The translations under genes and the position numbers were made by a program. Positions 27,037 through 36,270 of a DNA stretch of 64,000 nucleotides are shown here, in pieces; position 1 is the stretch's first letter, and every line of letters begins with the position of its first letter. Where the stretch lies: the NCBI RefSeq assembly GCF_000719095.1, contig NZ_JOEH01000001.1:62001-126000 (forward strand), written 5' to 3'. Source of the stretch: Streptacidiphilus jeojiense. GTDB taxonomy: Bacteria; Actinomycetota; Actinomycetes; Streptomycetales; Streptomycetaceae. The notes under the pieces were generated by a model. That model was given only the letters and a program-made list of their open reading frames with translations, searched no databases and was not told where the DNA came from.

Positions 27037-27516
27037 GTGGCCCTGTCCACCTCCGCGCTCTCCCGGCTCGAAGCCGGGCTCGACGAGATCTGCACCAGCC
27101 CCACCTGGGCGAAGCTGGTCCGCGCCGCCGGCCCCTGGGCCGACCCCGAAGCCGTGCACGCCGCCAACGCCGCGGCGATGGCCGGGCTCAGCGCCGCCGA
27201 CCTGAGCGACGCGATGGCGGGGCACGCCCGGATCGGGCAGCCCAAGGCCGGGGACGCGACCTCCGAGCGCGAGCAGTCCGGCGTCCAGGGCGCCGAGCGC
27301 GCCCTGCTGGACGAGCTGGCGCAGGCCAACGCCGACTACGAGGCGAAGTTCGGCCATGTCTTCCTGATCTGCGCCACCGGCCGCACCGCCGGGACGATGC
27401 TCGGCGCCCTGCGCGAGCGCTACGGCAACGACGCGGCGACCGAGCGCGAGACCGTCCGCGGCGAGCTGCGGAAGATCAACGACATCCGTATCGACCGCCT
27501 TCTCACCGAGGACTGA
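27037..27516 (+). CDS. uraD: OHCU decarboxylase
   Basis: A 159-residue 2-oxo-4-hydroxy-4-carboxy-5-ureidoimidazoline decarboxylase, the third step from urate to S-allantoin. The catalytic His is in GHARIGQPK, followed by SEREQSGV, and FLICATGRTAGTML near the C-terminus is typical. GTG 27037 follows TAGGAGG at 7 bp. It is the first gene of the operon uraD-uraH-uricase with its own operator-controlled promoter. Confidence 0.93.
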   Translation: MALSTSALSRLEAGLDEICTSPTWAKLVRAAGPWADPEAVHAANAAAMAGLSAADLSDAMAGHARIGQPKAGDATSEREQSGVQGAERALLDELAQANADYEAKFGHVFLICATGRTAGTMLGALRERYGNDAATERETVRGELRKINDIRIDRLLTED

Positions 27517-27525
27517 CGGAGCATC

Positions 27526-27843
27526 ATGACGTCCATCTCCACCCATGTGCTGAACACCAGCACCGGCCGCCCCGCCGAGGGCGTCCCGGTCGAGCTGGCC
27601 CAGCGGGGGGCCGGGGGCGGCTGGACCGTCCTCGGCGGCTCCAGCACCGACGCCGACGGCCGCTGCAAGGACCTGCCGGTCCCGGACACGGCGGCGGGGA
27701 CGGTGCTGCGGCTGAACTTCACCACCGAGGGCCCCTTCTTCCCCGAGGTCTCCATCGTCTTCGACGTCGACCCGGCCCAGGCCCACTACCACGTACCCCT
27801 GCTGCTCAACCCGTACGGGTACTCCGTCTACCGAGGAAGCTAG
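27526..27843 (+). CDS. uraH: 5-hydroxyisourate hydrolase (transthyretin-related)
   Basis: A 105-residue HIU hydrolase, which opens 5-hydroxyisourate, the unstable product of urate oxidase. It shows the family N-terminus (STHVLNTSTGRPAEGVPVEL) with the active-site His, HYHVPLLLNPYGYS near the end, and the diagnostic C-terminal YRGS. ATG 27526 lies 9 bp after the uraD stop with GGAGCATC-type spacing. Confidence 0.95.
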   Translation: MTSISTHVLNTSTGRPAEGVPVELAQRGAGGGWTVLGGSSTDADGRCKDLPVPDTAAGTVLRLNFTTEGPFFPEVSIVFDVDPAQAHYHVPLLLNPYGYSVYRGS

Positions 27844-27850
27844 AGATCCC

Positions 27851-28759
27851 ATGGCTCACGTTCTTGGCCAGAACCAGTACGGAAAGGCGGAGACCCGTGT
27901 CGTCCGCATCTACCGGGACACGACCCGCCACGAGATCAAGGACCTGAACGTCTCGGTCGCCCTCTCCGGCGACCTGGACGACGTCCACCTGACCGGTTCC
28001 AACGCCAACTGCCTGCCGACCGACACCACCAAGAACACGGTGTACGCGTTCGCCAAGGAGCACGGCATCGAGTCGGCCGAGGCCTTCGGCATCCACCTGG
28101 CCCGGCACTTCGTCGACAACAACGAGCCGATCCGCCGGGCCCGGATCCGGATCGAGGAGTACACCTGGGACCGGATCCGCACGCCGGACAACTCGGCGCG
28201 CTTCATAGGGTCCGAGGAGGTCGGCCACTCCTTCGTCCGCAACGGCGGCGAGATCCGCACCGCGCAGATCACCTACGACGGCGACCGCTTCGAGGTCATC
28301 ACCGGCCTCAAGGAACTGACCGTCATGAACTCCACCAACTCGGAGTTCTGGGGCTACATCAAGGACAAGTACACCACCCTCAAGGAGGCCTACGACCGGA
28401 TCCTGGCCACCCAGGTGACGGCCCGTTGGGCGCACTCCTGGAGCGGCGAGGAGACCCAGCCCAACTGGGAGCGCTCGTACACCCACGTACGCCGCCACCT
28501 GTTGGAGGCCTTCGCCGAGACCTACTCCTACTCGCTGCAGCAGACCCTGTACGCGATGGGCAGCCGGGTCCTGAACAACCGCGCCGAGGTGGACGAGGTC
28601 CGCCTGGAGCTGCCCAACAAGCACCACTTCCTGGTGGACCTGGAGCCGTTCGGCCTCAAGAACAACAACGAGGTCTACTTCGCCGCGGACCGCCCGTACG
28701 GTCTGATCGAGGGTACGGTGCACCGCGAGGGCGTGACCCCGGTCATCCCGGTGGCATAG
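27851..28759 (+). CDS. pucL: Urate oxidase (uricase)
   Basis: A 302-residue cofactor-free urate oxidase, which converts urate and oxygen to 5-hydroxyisourate and hydrogen peroxide. The catalytic Lys12 (NQYGKAETRV) and Thr57 (LPTDTTKNT) are in place, with the conserved His in LPNKHHFLVDL near residue 260. Two tandem T-fold domains account for the length, which is normal. It starts 7 bp after uraH. The peroxide made here gives a reason for the catalase in the allantoin operon. Confidence 0.96.
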   Translation: MAHVLGQNQYGKAETRVVRIYRDTTRHEIKDLNVSVALSGDLDDVHLTGSNANCLPTDTTKNTVYAFAKEHGIESAEAFGIHLARHFVDNNEPIRRARIRIEEYTWDRIRTPDNSARFIGSEEVGHSFVRNGGEIRTAQITYDGDRFEVITGLKELTVMNSTNSEFWGYIKDKYTTLKEAYDRILATQVTARWAHSWSGEETQPNWERSYTHVRRHLLEAFAETYSYSLQQTLYAMGSRVLNNRAEVDEVRLELPNKHHFLVDLEPFGLKNNNEVYFAADRPYGLIEGTVHREGVTPVIPVA

Positions 28760-28879
28760 CCTTCCTCCAGCACCACCCCAGGGATTCTCCCGCCGTCCCG
28801 CCCTGGGCAGCCCCACCCGACGGCGGTTCTTGTGGGACCCGGAGCCCACACCGCCATCGCCGAGGAGCTGAGACAGCAG

Positions 28880-30262
28880 ATGACCTTCCTTCCCCCGTCC
28901 TCCGACGAGCGCATCGTCATCGAGAACGCGGCCATCGCCACCGTGGACGCCGCCGACAACGAGTACACCCGCGGGCACGTGGTGATCGCCGGCAACCGCA
29001 TCGAGTCGGTCGGCGAGGGCCCCGCCCCGCAGTGGCTGCAGGGCGTGGTGCGCCGGATCAACGCCGAGGGCCACCTGGTCACCCCGGGCCTGGTCAACAC
29101 CCACCACCACTTCTACCAGTGGATCACCCGCGGGCTGGCGCAGGACAACATCCTGTTCGACTGGCTGGTCGCGCTCTACCCGACCTGGGCCCGGATCGAC
29201 GACCGCCTGGTCCACGCAGCCGCCCAGGGCTCGACCGCGGCCCTGCTGAAGTCCGGCTGCACCACGGCCAGCGACCACCACTACGTCTTCCCCAAGGATG
29301 GCGGCGACATCCTCGGCGCCGAGATCGAGGCGGTGGCCGAGCTGGGCATGCGCTTCACCGCGCTGCGCGGCTCGATGGACCGCAGCAAGAAGGACGGCGG
29401 CCTGCCCCCGGACCACGCGGTGGAGCAGACCGAGGAGATCCTGATCGCCTCGGAGGCGGCGGTGGACCGCTACCACGACGCCTCCTTCGACTCGATGCTG
29501 CAGATCGCCATCGCGCCCTGCTCGCCGTTCTCGGTCTCCACCGAGCTGATGCGCGAGGCCGCGCTGCTGGCCCGCCGCAAGGGCGTACGGCTGCACACCC
29601 ACGGCTCGGAGACGGCCGAGGAGGAGCAGTTCTGCAAGGAGCTGTTCGGCATGGGCCCGACCGACTACTTCGAGTCCACCGGCTGGCTGGGCGAGGACGT
29701 CTGGATGGCGCACTGCGTCCACATGAACGACTCGGACATCGCCAAGTTCGCCGAGACCGGCACCGGGGTGGCGCACTGCCCGTCCTCCAACGCCCGCCTG
29801 GCGGCCGGCATCGCCCGGGTCCCGGACATGCTCGCGGCCGGTGTCCCGGTCGGCCTGGGCGTGGACGGCACCGCCTCCAACGAGTCCGGCGAGCTGGGCA
29901 CCGAACTGCGCAACGCGCTGCTGATCAACCGGCTGCACGGCCGCCCCGACGCGCTGACCGGGCGCAAGGCGCTGCGCCTCGGCACCATGGGCGGCGCCCG
30001 GGTGCTGGGCCGGCAGAACGAGATCGGCTCCATCGAGGTCGGCAAGCTCGCCGACCTGGCGCTGTGGAAGATCGACGGGGTGATGCACTCCTCGATCGCC
30101 GACCCGATCGCCGCGCTCACCCTGGGCGCGCTGCCGCCACTGACCCTGCTGCTGGTCAACGGCCGCCCGGTGGTCGAGAACGGCCACCTGACCACGGTCA
30201 ACGAGGACCGGATCGCCAAGGCGGCCGCCGACGCGGCCAAGGAGCTGGCCTCCCGCACCTGA
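28880..30262 (+). CDS. 8-oxoguanine deaminase
   Basis: A 460-residue amidohydrolase of the 8-oxoguanine/atrazine chlorohydrolase-like group, which deaminates 8-oxoguanine to urate. Metal and substrate motifs: GLVNTHHHFYQW, VRLHTHGSET, MAHCVHMNDSD, and GLGVDGTASNES with the metal-binding Asp. ATG 28880 (MTFLPPSSDE) is preferred to GTG 28832 since GAGGAG lies upstream and the N-terminus then begins at the first beta-strand. It lies 120 bp after uricase and feeds the same product pool. S-triazine hydrolases look alike, but position next to uricase supports the purine role. Confidence 0.88.
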   Translation: MTFLPPSSDERIVIENAAIATVDAADNEYTRGHVVIAGNRIESVGEGPAPQWLQGVVRRINAEGHLVTPGLVNTHHHFYQWITRGLAQDNILFDWLVALYPTWARIDDRLVHAAAQGSTAALLKSGCTTASDHHYVFPKDGGDILGAEIEAVAELGMRFTALRGSMDRSKKDGGLPPDHAVEQTEEILIASEAAVDRYHDASFDSMLQIAIAPCSPFSVSTELMREAALLARRKGVRLHTHGSETAEEEQFCKELFGMGPTDYFESTGWLGEDVWMAHCVHMNDSDIAKFAETGTGVAHCPSSNARLAAGIARVPDMLAAGVPVGLGVDGTASNESGELGTELRNALLINRLHGRPDALTGRKALRLGTMGGARVLGRQNEIGSIEVGKLADLALWKIDGVMHSSIADPIAALTLGALPPLTLLLVNGRPVVENGHLTTVNEDRIAKAAADAAKELASRT

Positions 30263-30348
30263 GCCGGTGCAGAACCCCCTGAACTCCGGGTGCCGCTGGA
30301 CGGTGTGGCACCCGGGCTCCCCGGCAGCGCCCTGCGCGCCGCCGGGGA

Positions 30349-30387
30349 CCGCGGCCCCGGATCCACGGCGAGGATCCGGGGCCGCGG
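30349..30387. terminator. Terminator hairpin after the 8-oxoguanine deaminase
   Basis: 16-bp perfect arms (30349-30364 and 30372-30387) around a 7-base loop, 87 bp after the stop codon. It separates the urate genes from the oxidoreductase gene. Confidence 0.75.
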
Positions 30388-30400
30388 CGTACCCGGATGA

Positions 30401-30416
30401 CATACCAGCCGGTATG
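30401..30416. promoter_or_regulatory. Palindromic operator upstream of the quinone oxidoreductase
   Basis: CATACCAGCCGGTATG: perfect 6-bp arms with a 4-base centre, overlapping a possible -10 TATGTT (30413-30418). This size and symmetry are typical of TetR-family operators. No TetR gene is adjacent. Confidence 0.5.
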
Positions 30417-30456
30417 TTGGGACTCCAAGGTGTTACCCACTGGTAAGGAGTCAGGT

Positions 30457-31410
30457 ATGCGGGCGATCCAGATCACCGAGTTCGGCGGCCCCGAGGTACT
30501 GCGGCCGGTCGAGCTGCCCGATCCTGTGGCCAAGCCGGGGCAGCTGCTCATCGACGTCGCCGCGGTCGGCGTGAACTACGCGGACACCCACTCGGTGGAG
30601 GACTCCTACCTCTCCCGCAGCACCCTTCCGATGGTGCCCGGCGGCGAGGTGGTCGGCCTGACCGCCGACGGCCGCAGGGTGGTCGCGCTCACCGCCACCG
30701 GCGGCTACGCCGAGAAGGCCGTGGCCTGGGAGAACATGGCGACCGAGGTGCCCGACGGAGTGTCCGACGGGGCCGCACTGGCGCTGGTCGTCCAGGGCCT
30801 GACGGCCTGGCACCTGCTGCGGACGGCCGGACGGATGGCCCCCGGCGAGACCGTGGTGGTGCACGCGGCGGCGGGCGGCACCGGCTCGCTGGCGGTGCAG
30901 CTGGCCCGGCGCTTCGGGGCCGGACGGATCATCGCCACCGCGTCCAGCAAGGAGAAGCGGGAGCTGGCCCTGGAGCTCGGCGCGGACGTCGCGGTGGAGG
31001 CCGAGGCCGAGGGGCTGAAGGAGCGCCTGGTCGAGGCCAACGGGGGCGCCAAGGTCGACCTGGTGCTGGAGATGACCGGCGGCCCGGTGTTCGACGCGTC
31101 GCTGGCCGCGCTGGCGCCGTTCGGACGCCTGGTGACCTACGGCATGGCCTCGCGCACCGAGCCCACGGCAGTCGCCGCGGGGAAGCTGATGGCGCACTCG
31201 ACCGCCGTGGTCGGCTTCTGGCTGATGCACTGTGTGGGCAAGCCCGCGCTGCATGCCGAGCCGATGGCGGAGCTGCTGCGGATGGTTGCCGCGGGCGAGC
31301 TCAACCCGCTGGTGGGCGAGGCGTACCCGATGTCGGAGGCGGCCCGGGCCCACAGTGAGCTGCGCGCTCGGCGGACCGTGGGGAAGCTGGTGCTGGATCC
31401 CTGGCGGTAG
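30457..31410 (+). CDS. Zinc-independent quinone oxidoreductase (MDR superfamily)
   Basis: A 317-residue NADPH-dependent quinone reductase of the medium-chain dehydrogenase superfamily. The GroES-like N-terminal half includes GVNYADTHSVEDSYL, and the Rossmann half has HAAAGGTGSLAVQLARRFGA. Catalytic zinc cysteines are absent, as in QOR. ATG 30457 follows TAAGGAG at 8 bp. A palindrome at 30401-30416 suggests repression by a TetR-type protein. No clear link to purines. Confidence 0.88.
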   Translation: MRAIQITEFGGPEVLRPVELPDPVAKPGQLLIDVAAVGVNYADTHSVEDSYLSRSTLPMVPGGEVVGLTADGRRVVALTATGGYAEKAVAWENMATEVPDGVSDGAALALVVQGLTAWHLLRTAGRMAPGETVVVHAAAGGTGSLAVQLARRFGAGRIIATASSKEKRELALELGADVAVEAEAEGLKERLVEANGGAKVDLVLEMTGGPVFDASLAALAPFGRLVTYGMASRTEPTAVAAGKLMAHSTAVVGFWLMHCVGKPALHAEPMAELLRMVAAGELNPLVGEAYPMSEAARAHSELRARRTVGKLVLDPWR

Positions 31411-31429
31411 CGTGCGGCACCTGCCTGGT

Positions 31430-31486
31430 TTGTCGCGCAGTTCCCCGCGCCCCTGGGGGTTAGGGGCGCGGGGAACTGCGCGACAA
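31430..31486. repeat. Intergenic hairpin repeat, 25-bp arms
   Basis: Arms at 31430-31454 and 31462-31486 are perfectly complementary around the loop GGGGGTT. The core is GGGGCGCGGGGAACTGCGC. Lies after the oxidoreductase gene, where it can terminate transcription. Confidence 0.85.
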
Positions 31487-31536
31487 GCCCACTACGGTCC
31501 GCAGCCAAAGAAGCCCCTGCCCTAGCCACAACTGTT

Positions 31537-31565
31537 CTGACGGTCCATCATCTGCCCCGTAGGAC
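31537..31565 (+). promoter_or_regulatory. Candidate promoter of the bL37 gene
   Basis: CTGACG (31537-31542), 17-bp spacer, TAGGAC (31560-31565), giving a leader of about 15 bases. GGGAGG at 31575-31580 is the ribosome-binding site. Confidence 0.45.
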
Positions 31566-31584
31566 ACGATCCTCGGGAGGCGTC

Positions 31585-31659
31585 ATGTCGAAGAAGACCC
31601 GCAAGCGCAGCTGGCGCAGGCGCAAGGCCAACCACGGCCGGCGGCCCAACTGCCGCTGA
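31585..31659 (+). CDS. Ribosomal protein bL37-like, 24 residues
   Basis: A 24-codon gene starting MSKKTRKRSWRRRKANHG and ending RRPNCR, almost entirely basic. The KANHG(R/K)RPN tail matches the small actinobacterial 50S protein bL37 known from mycobacterial ribosomes, where it fills a pocket of 23S rRNA. GGGAGG precedes ATG by 4 bp and the codon use is that of a real gene. It has its own promoter-like sequence and ends before a 13-bp hairpin. It is too short for most gene finders. Confidence 0.85.
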   Translation: MSKKTRKRSWRRRKANHGRRPNCR

Positions 31660-31682
31660 CAGGTCGTGCCGACAGGCAATCA

Positions 31683-31735
31683 GGCGGCGGTGACCAGGAA
31701 GGACCTCCCCAGGTTTGTTCCCGGTCACCGCCGCC
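31683..31735. terminator. Bidirectional terminator between bL37 and malate synthase
   Basis: GGCGGCGGTGACC (31683-31695) and its complement (31723-31735) with a 27-base loop, placed between two convergent genes. Confidence 0.65.
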
Positions 31736-31751
31736 GGTCGTTGCTGCCCGC

Positions 31752-33386
<1,635 letters not shown>

Positions 33387-33461
33387 GGTCCAATGCTCCT
33401 TCAGGATGATGATCGAAAGGCGTGCTCGGTACCCTCGGTCTTCTGTAAGGTGGAGGCTAGT

Positions 33462-33492
33462 TTCCGCGATACAGAATTTCAACACTTTGTTG
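33462..33492. promoter_or_regulatory. Double operator between aceB and the AllR-like gene
   Basis: Two motifs adjoin: the dyad TTCCGCGATACAGAA (33462-33476) and the palindrome CAACACTTTGTTG (33480-33492). Both recur near hyi (26146 and 26221). The place between divergent aceB and the IclR gene fits regulation of both, including autoregulation. Confidence 0.65.
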
Positions 33493-33537
33493 ATGTTGAT
33501 CGCGGCACACCGTACCCCTGCCCTGGAAGGTAGTCCT

Positions 33538-34329
33538 GTGGCGGCATCCCCCGCATCGATCGACGCTCCGGCAGACCGCTCCGGAGGCGTCCAGTCCGTC
33601 GAGCGCGCCTTCCAGTTGCTCGAGGTGCTCGCCGACTCGGGCGGGGTGAGCACGCTGAGCGATCTGGCGGCCGCCTCGGGACTGCCGATGCCCACCATCC
33701 ACCGCCTGGTCCGCACCCTGGTCCAGCAGGGGTACGTCCGCCAGGACACCGCCCGCCGGTACACCCTCGGCCCCCGGCTGATCCGCCTCGGCGAGACCGC
33801 GGGGCGGCTGCTGGGCAGCTGGGCCCGGCCCTACCTGGCCGAGCTGATGGAGGCAACCGGCGAGACCGCGAACCTCGCGGTGCTGGAGGCCGGCGAGGTC
33901 GTCTACGTCGGGCAGGTGCCCTCGCGGCACTCCATGCGGATGTTCACCGAGGTCGGCCGCAGGGTGCAGCCGCACTGCACCGCCGTCGGCAAGATCCTGC
34001 TGGCGCAGCTGCCCCGGGAGGAGGCGGCGGGTGTGCTCGGCAGCGCGGCGCTGCCCGCCCACACCGAACACACCGTCACCGACCCGGCCCGGCTGCTCGC
34101 CCAGTTCGACGCGGTCCGGGCCGGTGGCTACGCCGTCGACGACCAGGAACAGGAGATCGGCGTCCGCTGCATCGCCGTCCTGGTCCCCGGCGCCCCCACG
34201 CCCACGGCGCTCTCCATCTCGGGGCCCGAGGCCCGGGTGCAGGCGCTGGAAGCCCGTAGCGGCGGGCTCATCCCGCAGATGCGGGAGATCGCCGTGCGCT
34301 TGGGTCAGGCTCTGGGGACAGCTGACTGA
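33538..34329 (+). CDS. allR: IclR-family regulator, probable allantoin-regulon repressor AllR
   Basis: A 263-residue IclR protein. Winged helix (VQSVERAFQLLEVLADSGGV, LSDLAAASGLPMPTIHRLVR) lies at residues about 20-85; the effector domain includes QPHCTAVGKILLAQLP, GGYAVDDQEQEIGVRCIAVLV and ALSISGPEARV. In Streptomyces and E. coli the closest functional match is AllR, which represses allantoin and glyoxylate genes until an intermediate such as allantoate or glyoxylate appears. GTG 33538 follows GGAAGG at 8 bp. Evidence for the AllR role is position, divergence from aceB and the shared operator motifs; the effector is inferred. Confidence 0.85.
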   Translation: MAASPASIDAPADRSGGVQSVERAFQLLEVLADSGGVSTLSDLAAASGLPMPTIHRLVRTLVQQGYVRQDTARRYTLGPRLIRLGETAGRLLGSWARPYLAELMEATGETANLAVLEAGEVVYVGQVPSRHSMRMFTEVGRRVQPHCTAVGKILLAQLPREEAAGVLGSAALPAHTEHTVTDPARLLAQFDAVRAGGYAVDDQEQEIGVRCIAVLVPGAPTPTALSISGPEARVQALEARSGGLIPQMREIAVRLGQALGTAD

Positions 34330-34337
34330 CCGTAGAT

Positions 34338-34426
34338 GGTTGTTCGCGCAGTTCCCCGCGCCCCCAGGGGTCTGCAACTGGCCCGCTTGCAATCAGCTAG
34401 GGGCGCGGGGAACTGCGCGAACAACC
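34338..34426. repeat. Intergenic hairpin repeat, perfect 27-bp arms
   Basis: Arms at 34338-34364 and 34400-34426 with a 35-base loop, between the convergent allR and nucleotidyltransferase genes. This is the longest stem of the family in the window and a likely two-way terminator. Confidence 0.9.
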
Positions 34427-34448
34427 ACGCACCAGGTAGAGCAGACGG

Positions 34449-35027
34449 CTAACCCCGCCACCGCTCCCATTGGCCAACAGTGTCGACGTCGTCTCCCGAA
34501 GCAACGTCCCCACACTCCACCAACAGAAGCTCCGAGGCCCGCGCAGCGAACAGCGCTCGCGCCCCCGCGTCCCCCACCGCACCCCGCGCCGCCTCCCCCC
34601 AGTACCCCGCAGGGATCCGCACCGGATGCCCCCGCCGCCCCCCGTACGCCGCCGCGGCGAACCCCTCCGCAGCGAGCACTCGCGCCACCGCCGCAGGCGT
34701 CACCCCGGGCGTGTCCACCAGCGAGACCAGCACCGCTGGCGCATCCGCAGGCAGCGCACCCAGGCCCGCGCGCAGCGAGGACCCCATCCCGGTGCGCCAG
34801 TCCCCGTTGCGCACGACCGTGCAGTCCCCCAGCTCGGCCGTCGCCAGGACCTCCTCGGCCCCCGCGCCCAGCACGACCACGATCCGCTCGCAGCCCCCCG
34901 CCCGCAGCACTGCGAGCGCATGCTCGACCAGCGGACGCCCCTGGTAGGGCAGCAGTGCCTTGGGGCCCAGCCCCAACCTGCGTCCCTCGCCGGCGGCCAG
35001 CAGCAGGGCGACAGGTGTGGAGGGCAT
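34449..35027 (-). CDS. MobA-like nucleotidyltransferase
   Basis: A 192-residue protein of the NTP_transf_3 family with LLLAAGEGRRLGLGPKALLPY at the N-terminus, the usual nucleotide-binding motif of MobA/MocA and related enzymes, and LVSLVDTPGVT for the metal site. In molybdenum hydroxylase clusters such enzymes attach CMP to the cofactor; its closeness to moaA and to the dehydrogenase supports a similar role, but sugar-nucleotide or other NTP transfer cannot be excluded. ATG 35027 has no good ribosome site. It is divergent from moaA. Confidence 0.78.
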   Translation of the reverse strand: MPSTPVALLLAAGEGRRLGLGPKALLPYQGRPLVEHALAVLRAGGCERIVVVLGAGAEEVLATAELGDCTVVRNGDWRTGMGSSLRAGLGALPADAPAVLVSLVDTPGVTPAAVARVLAAEGFAAAAYGGRRGHPVRIPAGYWGEAARGAVGDAGARALFAARASELLLVECGDVASGDDVDTVGQWERWRG

Positions 35028-35157
35028 GCGTCCAGTCTGCCGGGAGGGACCCGGACCCCGCGTTGGACGAAACTACAGCCCTGCCGCCGCCGCCTCCCCC
35101 GTTCACCGGGGCTTCACCCGCTGGACCGTTGCCCGGTACGGCCGTTCTACTGGGCCA

Positions 35158-36162
35158 ATGCCCTGCACCACCGCCTCCCCCCTGACGGACCGTCTAGGCC
35201 GGGTCCACACCGATCTGCGGGTGTCCCTGACCGACCGGTGCAACCTGCGCTGCACCTACTGCATGCCGGAGCAGGGCCTGGACTGGCTGCCGCGACCGGA
35301 GCTGCTGACCGACGACGAGCTGGTGCGGCTGGTCGCCCTGGCGACCAGCCGGCTGGGCATCCGCACGGTCCGGCTCACCGGCGGCGAGCCGCTGCTGCGG
35401 CGCGGGCTGCCGGGCCTGGTCGCCCGGCTGGCCGCGCTGCCGAACGCCCCGGAGCTGTCGATCACCACCAACGGCGTCGGCCTGGCCCGCAGCGCCGCCG
35501 CCCTGCGCGAGGCCGGTCTGCGGCGGGTCAACGTCAGCCTGGACACGCTGCGGCCGGAGCGCTTCGCCGCGATCACCCGCCGCGACCGGCTCCAGGACGT
35601 GCTGCTCGGCCTGGCCGCGGCCCAGCTGGCGGGGCTGGCGCCGGTGAAGGTCAACGCGGTGCCGGTGCGCGGCGTCAACGACGACGAGATCGCCGAGCTG
35701 GCCGCCTTCGCCGTCGAGCACGGCTACCGGATGCGCTTCATCGAGTCCATGCCGCTGGACGCCCAGGGCGCCTGGGACCGGGCCAGGATGGTCACCGCCG
35801 ACGAGATCCTGGCCCGGCTCGGCGAGCGCTTCGAGCTGGCGCCGCTGCCCCGCGAGGGCAACGCGCCCGCCGAGGAGTGGCGGGTGGTCGGGACCGACGC
35901 GGTCATCGGCGTGATCGCCAGCGTGACCCGACCCTTCTGCGGCGGCTGCGACCGGGTCAGGCTCACCGCCGACGGCCAGCTGCGCAACTGCCTGTTCGCG
36001 GCCACCGAGTCGGATCTGCGGGCCCTGCTCAGGGGCGGTGCCGACGACGACGCGGTCGAGGCCGCCTGGCGCGACTCGATCGCCGGCAAGGGCCCCGGCC
36101 ACGCCATCGGCAGCGCCGACTTCCGGCAGCCGGACCGTCCGATGTCGGCCATCGGCGGCTGA
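35158..36162 (+). CDS. moaA: GTP 3',8-cyclase MoaA
   Basis: A 334-residue radical-SAM enzyme that starts molybdenum cofactor synthesis from GTP. The first 4Fe-4S motif reads TDRCNLRCTYCMPEQGL, the second CGGCDRVRLTADGQLRNC, and the C-terminal AIGG ends in the double glycine needed for function in the family. ATG 35158 gives the normal length; no strong ribosome site is seen. It can supply the cofactor for xanthine dehydrogenase. Confidence 0.95.
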   Translation: MPCTTASPLTDRLGRVHTDLRVSLTDRCNLRCTYCMPEQGLDWLPRPELLTDDELVRLVALATSRLGIRTVRLTGGEPLLRRGLPGLVARLAALPNAPELSITTNGVGLARSAAALREAGLRRVNVSLDTLRPERFAAITRRDRLQDVLLGLAAAQLAGLAPVKVNAVPVRGVNDDEIAELAAFAVEHGYRMRFIESMPLDAQGAWDRARMVTADEILARLGERFELAPLPREGNAPAEEWRVVGTDAVIGVIASVTRPFCGGCDRVRLTADGQLRNCLFAATESDLRALLRGGADDDAVEAAWRDSIAGKGPGHAIGSADFRQPDRPMSAIGG

Positions 36163-36270
36163 TCACCCGCGATCCGCACCGTCCCGTCCGATAAAGGGCC
36201 TCCCCGAACCCGTTTGGATCAGCGAGGATGTTAGGGCGCAGCCCGCCCCGACCGGAACGGACGGTTAGTC

